Below, piece after piece: positions 1 through 10,636 of a stretch of DNA of 64,000 nt. Numbering within the stretch: the first letter of the stretch is position 1; every line of letters begins with the position of its first letter. The DNA comes from Hirsutella rhossiliensis (taxonomy: Eukaryota; Ascomycota; Sordariomycetes; Hypocreales; Ophiocordycipitaceae). The stretch is from positions 2,790,001 to 2,854,000 of the forward strand of contig NW_025408671.1 of NCBI RefSeq assembly GCF_020360975.1, given 5' to 3'. A model generated the notes under the pieces. The model saw only the letters and a program-made list of their open reading frames with translations. It had not been told where the DNA came from and ran no database searches. Both the position numbers and the translations under genes were made by a program.

Positions 1-1
1 C

Positions 2-193
2 GCCAACCCGATCCGCCTGCCGAGGCCCGTCTTCATCCACCTCGTCGACAAAGCTTCTAGCGCAGATCCCTCCTCTACACGGAACGCTTCGCCGCCGCTC
101 GCTTACTCCTCTTGTCTCTCGGGAGCTGCCCCGTATGTACTAGATTGCTACAATAGTCGTCATCAGGTTGAAGCTCGTGACACTCCACGATAG
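2..193 (+). CDS. possible 3' end of a gene cut by the window edge
   Basis: Frame 2 is open from the first base to a TAG at 191-193, giving 63 codons without a start. The first 55 bases have the C-ending third positions typical of coding sequence in this window (Asn-Pro-Ile-Arg-Leu-Pro, then Val-Phe-Ile-His-Leu-Val-Asp). The later part loses that bias, so the true end or an intron border may lie earlier. No domain is recognisable. It could equally be chance; confidence is low. Confidence 0.22.
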   Translation, partial: ANPIRLPRPVFIHLVDKASSADPSSTRNASPPLAYSSCLSGAAPYVLDCYNSRHQVEARDTPR

Positions 194-1055
194 TCATGTT
201 CCGTTTCTTCTGCCAGCCGCCGTCGCGGCCAACATGGGCGGGCCATGCTAAACACGGGGCAACCCAAGTTGGTGAACGTACTGTCCAGCCATGCTGTGCT
301 GGACCTGTCAGCCTCCTGCAGAGCTCCCTGCGGCAGTCCATTCCCGTCCGAGCCACCAGCGTCGCAGCCTTGGCGTCATTGACGCACCCATCGTTTCGCA
401 TTAGGGCGCTTTGCGGTAAGAGCTGGTCGCGTAAGCCCGACTGTTTGATCAAGAATCACGTACTGTACGAAGACGCAACCATACGTGCTCGAATAAAGAA
501 CCCCTTCCCCCCCCTTGTAAGACTCGACTCGGGCTTCTTTGGAGCATCATGCCCGCATCTCCAGTGCTCACCCACCGTAGTTCCTCCAACGCGTCTAGTA
601 TGTACTACTCGTACGAAGTATCCGTACGTACTGCCGGTTTATGCATTCATCTACTCAGTAAAAGCTGAGCAGCTGGCATCCTACAATGCAAGGCTTCTTG
701 CGACGCAGCTGAGAGCCTGAAATGCTCTTGGCGCAAGCCGTTTCTTTGCTTGCATTACTTGCAGAGATGATTAGACGGACGAGGTGTCCCGTTCCGACCC
801 TCGCCCCCCTCCCCTCTCTCCTCACTTCGCTATACTTGATGCGTGTTCTGGCCCGGCACAAGCGACGACCTAGCAGTCCGAAGCCCGAGTCTCTGCTTTA
901 TTTTCGAGTTCGCATCAACCTTGCGGTGACCATCCCGGTCGATGCGTGCCAACACGAATGCAAGCCGTCGGTCTCCCGGCGCCGCGGCGCATCCCTCGCG
1001 AACTCTCCCCCTGCCTATGGATGCAGATGGCTACTGGGCATAAAAACCCGGCGTC

Positions 1056-1063
1056 TATAAATA
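1056..1063 (+). promoter_or_regulatory. TATA-like box without an obvious gene
   Basis: The octamer TATAAATA occurs in the context GTCTATAAATAGG and matches a textbook TATA box. No plausible coding sequence follows within 1 kb, so it may serve a non-coding transcript, belong to a decayed gene, or be chance. Confidence 0.25.
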
Positions 1064-1329
1064 GGTAAAATAAGCGTCCAGTTCCTTGAAATGCGTCCCC
1101 TGGGAATCCGGTTTGTGCCTTGCATCTCCAGGCGATTGGGTTCAAGTACTGCACTGTACTGTACGGAGTACATCATACGTACGTTTAAGTTCCAGTGCCC
1201 GCCAGCACTGAAGATCCATTGCAGTACTAGCGCACGACCGGGTTCGACAGGGCCAAGATCGCCCCGCGGGCGGAACCCCCTGGCTGGTGCTTCGCAGGGC
1301 ATAAACTTTTGCCAGCAGTGCCCGGCTTA

Positions 1330-1435
1330 GCTGACTACCTAATTACCTACTGTACTCACCGTACCTACCTAAGTACCTACCTAGGTAGGTAGGTACCACG
1401 ACTAAGGTGCTAGGTACCTTAGTACTACCAAGGAG
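1330..1435. repeat. palindromic TACCTAGGTA tract
   Basis: The tract is built from TACC, TACCTA and TAGGTA words and contains a perfect 18-base palindrome at 1374-1391 (TACCTACCTAGGTAGGTA). Shorter relatives occur near 18865-18900, 54353-54399 and 60808-60828. It is intergenic in every case. Function is unknown; it could form cruciforms. Confidence 0.7.
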
Positions 1436-2553
1436 CCGAGAGCCGGCCAAGCCTTGCTGTGCCGCTCCTCCCCCACTAAGTCGTCGTGTTCACGGCGACA
1501 TCGGCACCCGGGGGGGGTTGCTTTCCTTGGGCGAATACGCATCGTGAACCGACGCACGCAGGCCTTGTAGCACTCCATGTGTCGATTCCGTGCCACCCGA
1601 TACCCCATGCGGAGCCATCTACCAAGCCTCACCGTTGCGTCCTTGCAGGCCCGAGCGGCCCAAGCCATCACGGCCGTCGGTAGCAGCACCTCTGCGGTGT
1701 CACGGGCTGCCCATCCGAGACAGCGCCGATCTGGCCTGTCCACGCGCAACTACTATACGGCGTGGTAGCTGAAAGGGCTCTCGCCACGCCACGTCCACCA
1801 CCACCGCCGAAAAGGCAGCACATCGTATAATTGCGCGCAACTCGTGCTGTCCCATCCGTCGCCGGGGCTCTCCCGACGGAATTCGGACGCGTGCTCTTCG
1901 AACGACGGGCGCGCTGCAGCACAAGAGGCGCCCTGGTCGTCTGCTCGCACCACTCAAAAGCTTGTGTCGGCGCCGAGGGCGCCGATCCTTTCTCTCTCGC
2001 CCCATCGACCGACCGGCCGACGGCGGGATAGGGTAGGCTGAGGGAGCGTGGCTGAGCAGGGGGCGGTGAGCTAAAAACCTGAGACTGCTCGTCGTCTCAG
2101 GTTGTCGTCGCGGTGGGTGGGCATCTCCCGTTGGCCCACGACCGTCGATAATCCACCGGCCGACACGATTAGCAGCGAGGGCGTTTCAAAACAAGAATCT
2201 CACGCTGCTCTTGATAGGATGCTCAGCAAAGCTTCATCAAACAGGTTCTTTGCTGTGCTTGGCTATCCGACTCTTGCCCTCTCCTCTCACGAGACTCAAC
2301 ACCTATACAAGCCAGTCAGAGGGTTTCCAGACTTCTTTATCCCATCCGCACTCCGCCGGCTGGGCCCGTATTGGCGGCCGGCGCAAAGGCTACCCTGGAC
2401 TGGACTAATTCGTCTTGTTGAAGACGAGGGTTGATATCAGGGGAAAATGCCGATGTGATTGAGCTACTGTGGGCAAAAAGCTAGGAAGAACCTTACTTGG
2501 AACGCGAACTGCTCCCTGCATTGGGGGCTGGGCAAAAAACAGAGCTGATACGA

Positions 2554-2637
2554 CGCCCGAGGGGGGACTCGAACCCCCAACCTTGAGGTAGACTTCAACA
2601 TAAAAGCCACACGCTCTGACCATTGAGCTACCCGGGC
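2554..2637 (-). tRNA. tRNA-Lys(UUU) with an 11-nt intron
   Basis: The minus strand folds into a cloverleaf: a 7-bp acceptor stem (GCCCGGG with CTCGGGC), D arm GCTC/GAGC, and a perfect 5-bp T stem GGGGG/CCCCC enclosing TTCGAGT, with discriminator G. The anticodon loop reads CT-TTT-A, so the anticodon is UUU (Lys). An 11-nt insert (TGTTGAAGTCT) follows position 37, the canonical place for nuclear tRNA introns. The anticodon stem has one T-T mismatch. Total length is 84 nt (73 plus 11). A different intron border would change the anticodon-stem reading but not the assignment of the anticodon. Confidence 0.8.
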
Positions 2638-2920
2638 TTAGATGACAAGGGTCTTATTATCAAATATAATTCTCCTGTTTGCGGCTTGCGCTTGGGAATC
2701 TCCGGGTCTCCCATCCTAACCGGCAACCAACCCCACGTCAAAATTTCCAGCGCCGTCAGTCAAGTGAATGATTGAGGTCGCTCGTTGTCGTGAAGCATAA
2801 AGGGGTTCATTTCTTGATCGCTTACCTCTGGCCTGTGCCCCACCGACCCCGAGACTTCAAGCGCTTAGTGCAAACCCTTCTCTCATTCATTCATCCAAGG
2901 GACAGCTCACTAAACAGCCC

Positions 2921-3587
2921 ATGATGCCGGGCCGGACGAAAAACCCGGAAGACGCCGCCTCGCAGGACACCAACATGCAGGACGCACCGCCTTCTGCACA
3001 ACCCGGTGAAAACCAGGATGCTGCCATGGAAGACGACGCCCAGGCCGACGAGGAGGAAGAAGAAGAAGAAGTCGAGGCCCAGCGGGTCAAGATTGTGCGA
3101 TCAAAAATCTGCACTTGCTTTTCGGATAGCTCTACTCACTAACAACTGCGTGCAGCTCCCGGGCTCGACGGATTCGGCAGCCTCATTCGAGTTCATCGAC
3201 GAGGGCCACACGCTGGGCAATGCCCTCAGATACGTCATCATGAAGAAGTAGGTAGACTCGCTGCGCCAGCAGGCCATGACTCCGTGGCGCCCAGAACTGA
3301 CCATCAAAAGCCCCGACGTCGAGTTCTGCGCCTATGCAATCCCCCATCCTTCCGAGCCCAAAATGAATATCAGGATTCAAACATACGGTAAGTCTACAGC
3401 GCCCGGGCAAATGCCCTGACCTATACCAGAGAGCGAGCAGCGTCTCCTGACCCAGAGTGTAGAGGGCACGGCTGTGGATGCCCTGAAAAAGGGCCTGATC
3501 GACCTGCAAGACGTTTGCGATGTCGTGGCAGATGAGTTCTGGACCAAGAGGAACGCGTTCAACGCCCAGCACGGCCTGACGCGATGA
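2921..3587 (+). CDS. RPC19: DNA-directed RNA polymerases I and III subunit AC19 (RPC19)
   Basis: Four exons (2921-3094, 3156-3247, 3311-3387, 3430-3587) join in phase to a 166-residue protein. The N-terminal third is acidic, with a run of Glu. The core contains [16 protein letters not shown], then [19 protein letters not shown] and MNIRIQTYE, the conserved Rpb11/AC19 dimerisation fold that pairs with AC40 in RNA polymerases I and III in the nucleus. The second intron restores the family's MKNPDVEFC junction, which supports the splice choice. Two adjacent ATGs begin the gene; the first is used here. It is convergent with the complex I gene next door. Confidence 0.9.
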
Positions 3588-3757
3588 GAGACCCAGTGCC
3601 GGGTACCGCTTGGAGGTTCAATGGCCACTCTCCCTTGCGCATCGCTTTTGATTTGGGTCAGGGCCACCACGGCAGACTACGGCGTTTCGAGGTCATGGTT
3701 AGGGACGGTATTCGAAAATAGAGGGTATATACACAGGCCCAATTGCGGCTCCAGTCA

Positions 3758-4418
3758 TCAGTTCCGACCCTGTGAACTTGGCTCAGTGATGCGTCCCACG
3801 TAGCATGCGAACCGTGACCTACCTCCAAGAACCCCGTCATGAAGCTCGACGGTAGCCTCTTATCGCCTCTAAAATTCTCTTCCTTGAAGTAGGACATGAC
3901 GTGGGTGGTCTGCTTCCAAAAATTCATCGTCTCCTGCAGAGCGCAATGTCAGCTCGTTTGAACATTCTTCTCACGCATTATCATCCCGACGTCTGCGTAC
4001 TTGGTATTCAGCGTGGGATTTGAAGAGAAGCACATCCACGACGGGAAGCTTGGACACGTATCGGTTTCGCTCAAACTCCTGCCTGACCCGGGTTCGGATG
4101 GCCGAGATGGGCATGGGCATGTTGTACATGGTTTGGATCTCCGGGGCCTGCGACTCCGTTAGCCCTCGCCAATTCGACGTGCGCCCGCAGGTGATCCAGG
4201 AGCGACGCCAAGTGCTGCGGATAGCTTGAGTGTAGACAAGGGGCGCCGTTGACGGGACCTACGGCTCGGATCCATTCGCGGTAAGAGTAGAGCACTCGGC
4301 GCTTCGCGTCCGCCCAGCTGGCCGCTGCTCACCGAGTTAGCACATGAACAACCCATCAATTGGCAGAAGCCTCACATTGCGTCGTCTTTTTGGCGAATTG
4401 AGTCGGCGTGATGGCCAT
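3758..4418 (-). CDS. NADH:ubiquinone oxidoreductase (complex I) LYR subunit, NDUFA6/B14 type
   Basis: Five exons (4376-4418, 4263-4324, 4001-4147, 3823-3933, 3758-3769) give 124 residues, the usual length. The protein starts [17 protein letters not shown] and continues with the LYR-type helix around [13 protein letters not shown], then the [17 protein letters not shown] segment and [16 protein letters not shown]. The last exon has only 12 coding nt (Gly-Arg-Asn-stop) and restores the expected FLEGRN end. This is an accessory subunit of the mitochondrial complex I matrix arm that binds acyl carrier protein in known systems (family knowledge). It is divergent from BUD31 across 295 bp. Confidence 0.88.
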
Positions 4419-4713
4419 GGTGGGCAATCAGTGCTTCTCGGCAGGGACACCCTTGTGCTGTGACGTTGAATGCGAGCAAGTTGGAGTCGTAGCCCGGCTT
4501 GCCTATATAGAGCACGTGACGTGCACCGCCACGCTTCTACGCCTTTGCCACCAGTACAGCATTGTCCACAGCCCATCCTCTCCAACAAATCTCATCGCCA
4601 ATCTTGTCCTGTTCAGTACATACAAGTTGGTCCATCACGCCGGCATCCCCAACCTCTCCCACCTCTGTCCACAGGAACTCGGTCAAAGCTGCAGCTCGCT
4701 GGAAGCTAGGACG
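4419..4713. promoter_or_regulatory. divergent intergenic promoter (complex I subunit / BUD31)
   Basis: Only 295 bp separate the two start codons, so both promoters must lie here, upstream of or within the 5' UTRs. A TATA-like word (CTATATAG) lies near 4502 on the + strand. No other distinct element was recognised. Confidence 0.6.
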
Positions 4714-5210
4714 ATGCCTGCGATACGACACGCGTCGAAGCGGAAGCCTCCGCCCGAGGGCTTCAGCGACATCGAGGACGACCTGCTTATTTTCGCAAAC
4801 AAGATGAAGGATGCGCAGAACAAGCCACCTCCGCCGGGCCCGAGACACCAAGCCCAGTGGGAGGTTTTCCAGATTTCTCACCAAAGGAGTCGCTACATCT
4901 ACGACTTGTACTACGAGAAAGAGGCCATCAGCAAGCAGCTTTACGATTGGTTGCTCAAGAACGGTTATGCAGACGCGATGCTCATAGCGAAATGGAAGAA
5001 GCAAGGATACGAAAAGGCACGTTTTGAGGGTTCTGATTTCTCAGTATATGCTAACCCATCTCTCAGCTTTGCTGCCTCCGATGTGTCCAGACCAAGGAAA
5101 CCAACTTCAACAGCACATGCATCTGCCGCGTCCCGAGAGCACAGATGAAGGAAGACAAGGACTTGCAGTGTGTCAGCTGCGGTTGCAGAGGCTGCGCCTC
5201 GAGCGACTAG
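4714..5210 (+). CDS. BUD31: pre-mRNA splicing factor BUD31 (Cwc14)
   Basis: Two exons (4714-5016 and 5067-5210) encode 148 residues. The N-terminal half contains PPPEGFSDIEDDLLIFANKM and RYIYDLYYEKEAISKQLYDWL. The second exon carries the cysteine cluster of the family (LCCLRCVQTKETNF, CICRVP, then CVSCGCRGC), which binds zinc. BUD31 is a nuclear component of the NineTeen-related complex in the activated spliceosome. The only intron that keeps the conserved EKLCCLRC junction begins GC (AAG|GCACGT) and ends CTCTCAG, so it is a GC-AG intron with branch site GCTAAC. The longer open frame upstream to 4408 is 5' UTR. Confidence 0.92.
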
Positions 5211-5452
5211 CCTGTCCATGCCGCCGGACAGGTGTAGGCCGGAGGCCATTCGCGCCAAACGAGCCATGTTTTTGCGTCAGAGCTGGTGGAGCTCTGGAAG
5301 CATTTGTTTTCTTGCCCTCCCGGCCCTTTGGGCTGGTTCTGTTGATTCCTGGAGTCGTGAGGTAGAGGACCTCTTAGCGGTGTCGATACCGCGTGTTGGC
5401 ATCTATGCTGACCCTATTCCCCGTTCAGGTGGCTTTATATGTAATGATCACC

Positions 5453-6275
5453 CTATCTCCTCGCAAATCCTGCTCGACCGCGCCCGAATCGAATGCTAGA
5501 CGGGACAAAGTGCAGGGCGGACATGGCATCTGCGAGCTCGGTCATGTCGGCGCCCGCCGCATCTTGCTGATCCTGGTTCGGCTGAGACCCGTCTTCCCGG
5601 GGAGAAGATTCAGAGTTCTGTTCGGCCCGCGGTTCTTCCGACACACAAGCTGCAGGGTTTGGGTTCTTTGGCTGGACACTCGCGGAAGACCTGCGTCGGC
5701 GATGGCCGCCGTCGATCAACAGAGAGCGCCTGCCGTCGATGCCCTCTTTAGTAACGCCGAAGAAGAAGTTCTTAGGGTACATATGCTTGTCGATCATGTG
5801 CATTCGTCGTTTTTGATGGGTCTGGCATTTCCTCTCGCACCCGTCCACGAAGCATGAGTACTGCAAAATGCTTAGCAGGAGAGATGTGGCCAAGGTTGGG
5901 ACAAGAACTCACAGTGTGCTCCCCCCTGTCTCTTCGTATGCTTACAAGAGGATCGTGGCACTCCTCGATGTGGACGCTCAGAAGATGGTCGGAGGGGAAG
6001 TTTTTGTGGCATTCGAGACAACGATGGGTGTGGAACGCGTGGTAGTGGAGCTCAAAGTCGCCGTATGAGCTAAAGGCAATGGGGGTTTTGTGCGGAGGAA
6101 GTGAGCATCTCATTGCAATGGGCTCGTCTTGGCTGCCGTCTTCCTGGGATGGATTAAGTTCGGAAATCTTGCTGGGGGGCTGGAGCGCCACGCCGTGCCT
6201 GGTACAGGGTCCCGCGTCTGCCTCTGGGGCAACCGAGCCTATATCCTCATGCGGCTCTCGTAAGCGCTTCATCAT
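5453..6275 (-). CDS. C2H2 zinc-finger protein, ZNF511-like
   Basis: Two exons (5913-6275, 5453-5860) split by a 52-nt intron give 256 residues. Around residues 80-110 lies a C2H2 finger (HRCLECHKNFPSDHLLSVHIEECH), and after the intron a second one (YSCFVDGCERKCQTHQKRRMHMIDKH) followed by MYPKNFFFG, a layout typical of the ZNF511 family. The C-terminal half is polar and low complexity. Its function in fungi is not established; nucleic-acid binding is inferred. It is convergent with BUD31 and divergent from the EST1-type gene. Confidence 0.72.
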
Positions 6276-7144
6276 GTGGGAGGCGAGACGGGCAAGAAGT
6301 TATTACTTTGTGTTAGGCTAGAGGTGGGGGAGGCGGACGAGAGGTGGCGCGCAAGGCTGATGATGGAGAGGGAGATTGAATGTTTGATTGTCTGTCCCTG
6401 ATAGTCGATAAGAATCGAGAATAATCACAGGCAGTGTCGTAGGTAATTAGTTCTGATCCGATGGGGTGAAGCAATCGAGACGAGTATCGAGGCTGTCACT
6501 GACCAAGAGTCGATATGATGGCGGGGTTGATCTCCCGATGTCCAGTGTAGCCTCGTGGTTCCCTGGGTGGCTTCGCGCTAGGTGCAGCTAGCTTCTGTGC
6601 CTGAAAACCTTACCTCGTCCTAGCTCCGACATATCTAAGATACTTTGGGTGGATTGGAAAATACCTTGGGCGTGACGCTGCACTTTGGTCCAATTCGCAC
6701 CAAATCGCCGAAGATTATCCAGCGCCATTCGACATTAACCTTGAGGGGCTTCCGCCGCGCCCAATCGCAATGGGCACGGCTGCTGCTCTCCGCGCTCGTT
6801 CATTCACCTCGCCACTTTTCTTTCTTGATCTCGCCAGCTGTCCGCGCCCTGCCACAAAACTTATCCATCCTCCTGACCTATTCAAGCTATTGTCCGGCCA
6901 GGATTAACATCTCCACCAATGAGTTCCTCCTCGGCCCGACGCTTCGATTCCCGTGAGCCAAGCCTCCTTTACATCATCCCCGTCCGCCGGCATATCAAGT
7001 GATGGACCTTTCGAGCGCACGACTTGCAACCTCTCAAGAGCATGCTTTGGACTCCTAGCGACCGCGCATTTTGATTTCCCCTGCACAAGCTCGCGTCCGA
7101 GAGACAAACCCTCCTGATCAGTCACCACGCGGTCTGACGCCGTC
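6276..7144. other. divergent intergenic region
   Basis: It separates the start codons of the zinc-finger gene (minus) and the EST1-type gene (plus). No coding signal is seen. Pyrimidine-rich stretches around 6790-6900 precede the EST1-type start and are consistent with a fungal core promoter and 5' UTR. Confidence 0.55.
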
Positions 7145-10009
7145 ATGGCCTCCAACATTTCTCAGGCAGGCCAGGCCTGGCAGTAAGCTATCCCAAAGAC
7201 ACCCTGTTGGGATCGTCAACTTGAAAGATGCTGACTCGCGCCTCTTCTCCAGCTACGCTCTGAAGCTCCGCAAGCATTTACTGAAGCAGCTCGAAAAACT
7301 GCAAGCCGAAAGCGCTTCCGGGATCGACATCTCGCAGTTCGAAGCCGTCGATGGCCTCCTGGAGAAGTACGTTGCCACAAGCAGAATCCCCCAGCCGGCC
7401 GCCCACTAACATGACATAGGTTCCGCCTCGCATGTGTCCAGACCATATTTCTGGATTTCAAATACGCAGTCACGGAGAATACTGAAGATGCCCTTTGGGG
7501 TCTTCATATTTCGATTAATGCCGAGCATCGACGAAACCTGGGCCGCCTCAAACACAGCTCCCACCCGGTCGAGCGTCGCAAGGCCGAGAAGATGTACAAC
7601 AACTTTCTACGCATCGCCCAGAAATTCTACAAAGGATACATCCAGCGCCTTTCGGCTCGCTACGATGTACAGGAGCTCAGGAGAGTGGCCCAAGGAATCG
7701 ACGTTGAGCAGATGGACGCCGAGGACACCATCAGCCCCGTCCCTGGAAGCTTGAGCCGCATGGTTCTCGAATCCTGTCATTCGACTCTTCTACATCTCGG
7801 AGACTTGGCTCGATACAGGATTCAAGCCCGCCACAAGAACTCGGGCTTCGAGACGGCGCTGACCTACTATGGCCTGGCCCGTCACCTCATGCCAAACTCC
7901 GGATTCGCATTCCACCAGATGGGCATCGTCAACCTTGACCAAGCCAACCACCTCGACGTGGTTTATCACTTCTACCGCGCCTGGGCTGTGGAGACTCCCC
8001 ATCCCAACGCCAAGTCAAATTTGGAGTCCGAGTTCAAGTCGCTTAGGCTTCCTCATGCCGTCAAAGCTCGAAACAACCCGCCAGCTCCTGCAGATGTTTT
8101 CAGCACCTGGTTTGTCAAACTCCACGCCTTTTTCTACAATGGCGAAGCCTTTTCTCAGCAAAAGGAACTCGAGGAAGAAGTCATGCATCGGCTGGAAATG
8201 GCTTGCCGAGACGCGAGCTCTAGTGGCACTTTGCTCAAGATGGCATTGGTCAACATGTCGGCGTACGACGTCGCGTCCAAAACGCTTACTGGTAAGTCGA
8301 CCCCGTTGATTCAAGGTTCGAATTGTGCTGAGACGGGAACAGAAGAAAAGACGGAATCTGCCTCGCGTTTCTGGCAGTTCACACTGCGGTTCAACGCCCT
8401 CTTCATTCTGACTTTCTGCCGCGCTCTGCACTCGGATCTTGAGGAAGCCGTCTCCAATAGAACCGAGAGCTCCTCAGACCCCAAGGCCGTTGAGATTTCG
8501 AGCACGGTCGGAGGCCTCCTGCCGACTCTGAGGATTTATTGCGTTTGGCTCGCTGCTTGCCGAGAGGAGCTCCTCCGACCATCCAACGCATTCGGTGCCA
8601 CGGTCCCGACCATGATGTACCACATTGTCAAGGTCTTCACACTTCTTTGTGCTGTGACCTACAACCAAGACAACCTAGCGTCGTGCCCATATTTGCTCGC
8701 CGAGGATCTTGAAGTGCGCGGCAATCGCTCTCTGACCGGAGATCACATCCCGAAGGCTTGCAGGGTTTCTTGCGACGAAAACGGCAACGCGAAGCCGTAC
8801 CTCTATGACCCGCAACGGAGCCTGGACTGCGAAAAAGAAAACCTGGCTAGGGTTCTGGACGTTCTGCGTTGCGCATATTTCCTTGCTGAGGATTGCTCAA
8901 CTCCAGTATCTTGCCAGGTTGTGGAGAACTGGCTGGTATTTGAGTACCAGCCAGATGCAACGCCTAGCACATCACAAGACAACGCAAAGGCCGTGGCGAC
9001 CTCTGTCGAACAAGCTTCCGTGAAGCAGGTTGAGAAGCCTGCCGAACACACGCCGCCCCAAGAGGCACGAGACTTGGAAGAGCTGCAGGTGTCGAAGCTA
9101 AATGACATGGATGTGCCCGAGCAGCAGGCAGAGACTTCAAGCGAGACTGACTGCCAGATATCCGAAGAGGATCAAGCTGAGAAGACCGTCATCGCCATGC
9201 TGACGCCCTTTCTCAAGCCGCCTACACCCCAGCCCCAGCAACATCACGTCCGTTCTCCCGACGAGTCGTCCTACTACGGAATGGGCCACGCACCGGGCAT
9301 TGGAATGTTTGGATTGATGTCCTACTCCAGCCCGACTGGCTCTAGCTTTTCCGGCCCGATTGCACCCTTCCCCTGGGCCTGGGACAACACTCCCAAGCCT
9401 GATATTTCCCAGGACGCGGCTTATACAGCCGGAAAAGAAGCATTCAACAGAGTGAGCCGCAACAACTCGCCTCAGGAGCCAACCACTGCACGAAGCTCTC
9501 TCGAGGACCCCTTTGCGACTCCGGGACGAGGAGACGCCCTTCGAGGCTGTGCTCCCGTTTATCCGGACCCTGCGAAACCTGGCAATCCGGGCAGCGTGCC
9601 TGGTCCCGTAGCTGAACCATTCCACCGGGGTCATCTGCTGCAGTCCTTTGCGGGCAACGGTGCCCCGCGCACCTCGTCATTTGGTCAGTGGGGGGAGACC
9701 GGTGGAGTGTCGTGGCCGAGCAAGGGCATGGCCACGTCGCCTTGGACATCGCGAGCCCTTGACCAGTTTCCAGCATCATCGGGTATCTCTGGCTTCTCGC
9801 ATCCGAGTAGTCTTTATATGGGCACCCCGGCAGACGGCGTAGGTCTCGGCGTGTCTGGCGTTTCTGGTCAAGGGGACCTCGGGCGCAACCAGTTGCAGAG
9901 CCCTACGCACGGTGCCTCTGCGTCGTCCCCGACGCGCCGCATGCACGTCGGCAACTCGGCATCAAGGTATGACGAGGCCATTTTCCGTGCAGCATGGGCT
10001 GGTTGGTAA
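7145..10009 (+). CDS. EST1/SMG7-type telomerase-associated or nonsense-mediated decay protein
   Basis: Four exons (7145-7182, 7253-7366, 7420-8291, 8343-10009) give 896 residues. Residues 50-110 match the Est1 N-terminal 14-3-3-like region (WGLHISINAEHRRNL, KFYKGYIQRL). The segment HLGDLARYRIQARHK, then ALTYYGLARHLMPNSGF and FHQMGIVNLDQANHLDVVY is the Est1/SMG5-7 DNA/RNA-binding TPR-like domain. The C-terminal 400 residues are Pro/Ser/Gly-rich and disordered. Family members act in telomere maintenance or bind phosphorylated UPF1 in mRNA decay; the sequence does not show which. The third intron (8292-8342, 51 nt) is in frame and lacks stops, so it can be retained without breaking the protein. 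Confidence 0.82.
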
Positions 10010-10636
10010 CTGAGGACCTTTCTGACCCATGACGCCTAGGTAAGCGCCTTGCTGACGCCGTCAGTCGGCGCCCGTACCGCGGGCACAACCCGTGTGAAGC
10101 CCTTCTTCATCAGCACAACTATTTCCTGAGGCCACGAGCTTCTGCCAGCAACTTGGACGCTACTTTGGCACCGTACTGTGGGTTGCAAGGCGCAAGACTC
10201 TCTCTCAGGTGACGTCCTCGCTTGGATATCCTCGAAGGCCAATTCCAGTGATTCGACTGCGGACTTGACCTCTTCACTTGCCTGCCGTCGAATTTTGCGA
10301 GGCTGCGACGCGCAGCGAGGATGCCCGTCCTACGAAGTCGCCCACACGGATTCAACGAAGACGAGACCTCTTTTGAAGCTTTCATGTGATGGAGCACCAC
10401 CATCAATGGTCCCTTTGAGCGTTGGCAAAATTTCATTGACCTTGACTTTCATTTCATTTTATCGGATCGTGGAGGATGCCGAATCGCTAGCCAAGAAGGC
10501 GACAAGTTCCGGGAACCCTCGCCCGAGATGCAGAACGCCGTTGTTGAAACTGTTTTCCCTGTTCCCTCTACCCTACCCACAACGCCGAGCACTAGCCCTG
10601 GCCCTTTGAATACCACACAAGGCCCCCCTGGATTAC
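10010..10636. other. 3' flanks between convergent genes
   Basis: This holds the downstream regions of the EST1-type gene and adenosine kinase. No gene, RNA or repeat is recognisable. Confidence 0.5.

Larger units (their letters stand above)
194..2553. other. gene-poor stretch
   Basis: No convincing gene is seen; the open frames here lack coding bias and known motifs. It contains short GTACTGTAC and TACGGAGTA-type motifs (about 1150-1170), a TATA-like box at 1056-1063 and a palindromic TACCTAGGTA tract near 1330-1435, all listed separately. Confidence 0.6.

Noticed and set aside
4408..4713. N-terminal extension of BUD31
   Set aside because: The open frame continues upstream, but BUD31 proteins start at the MPAIRHASKRKPP position and the extension has no homology and overlaps the divergent promoter.
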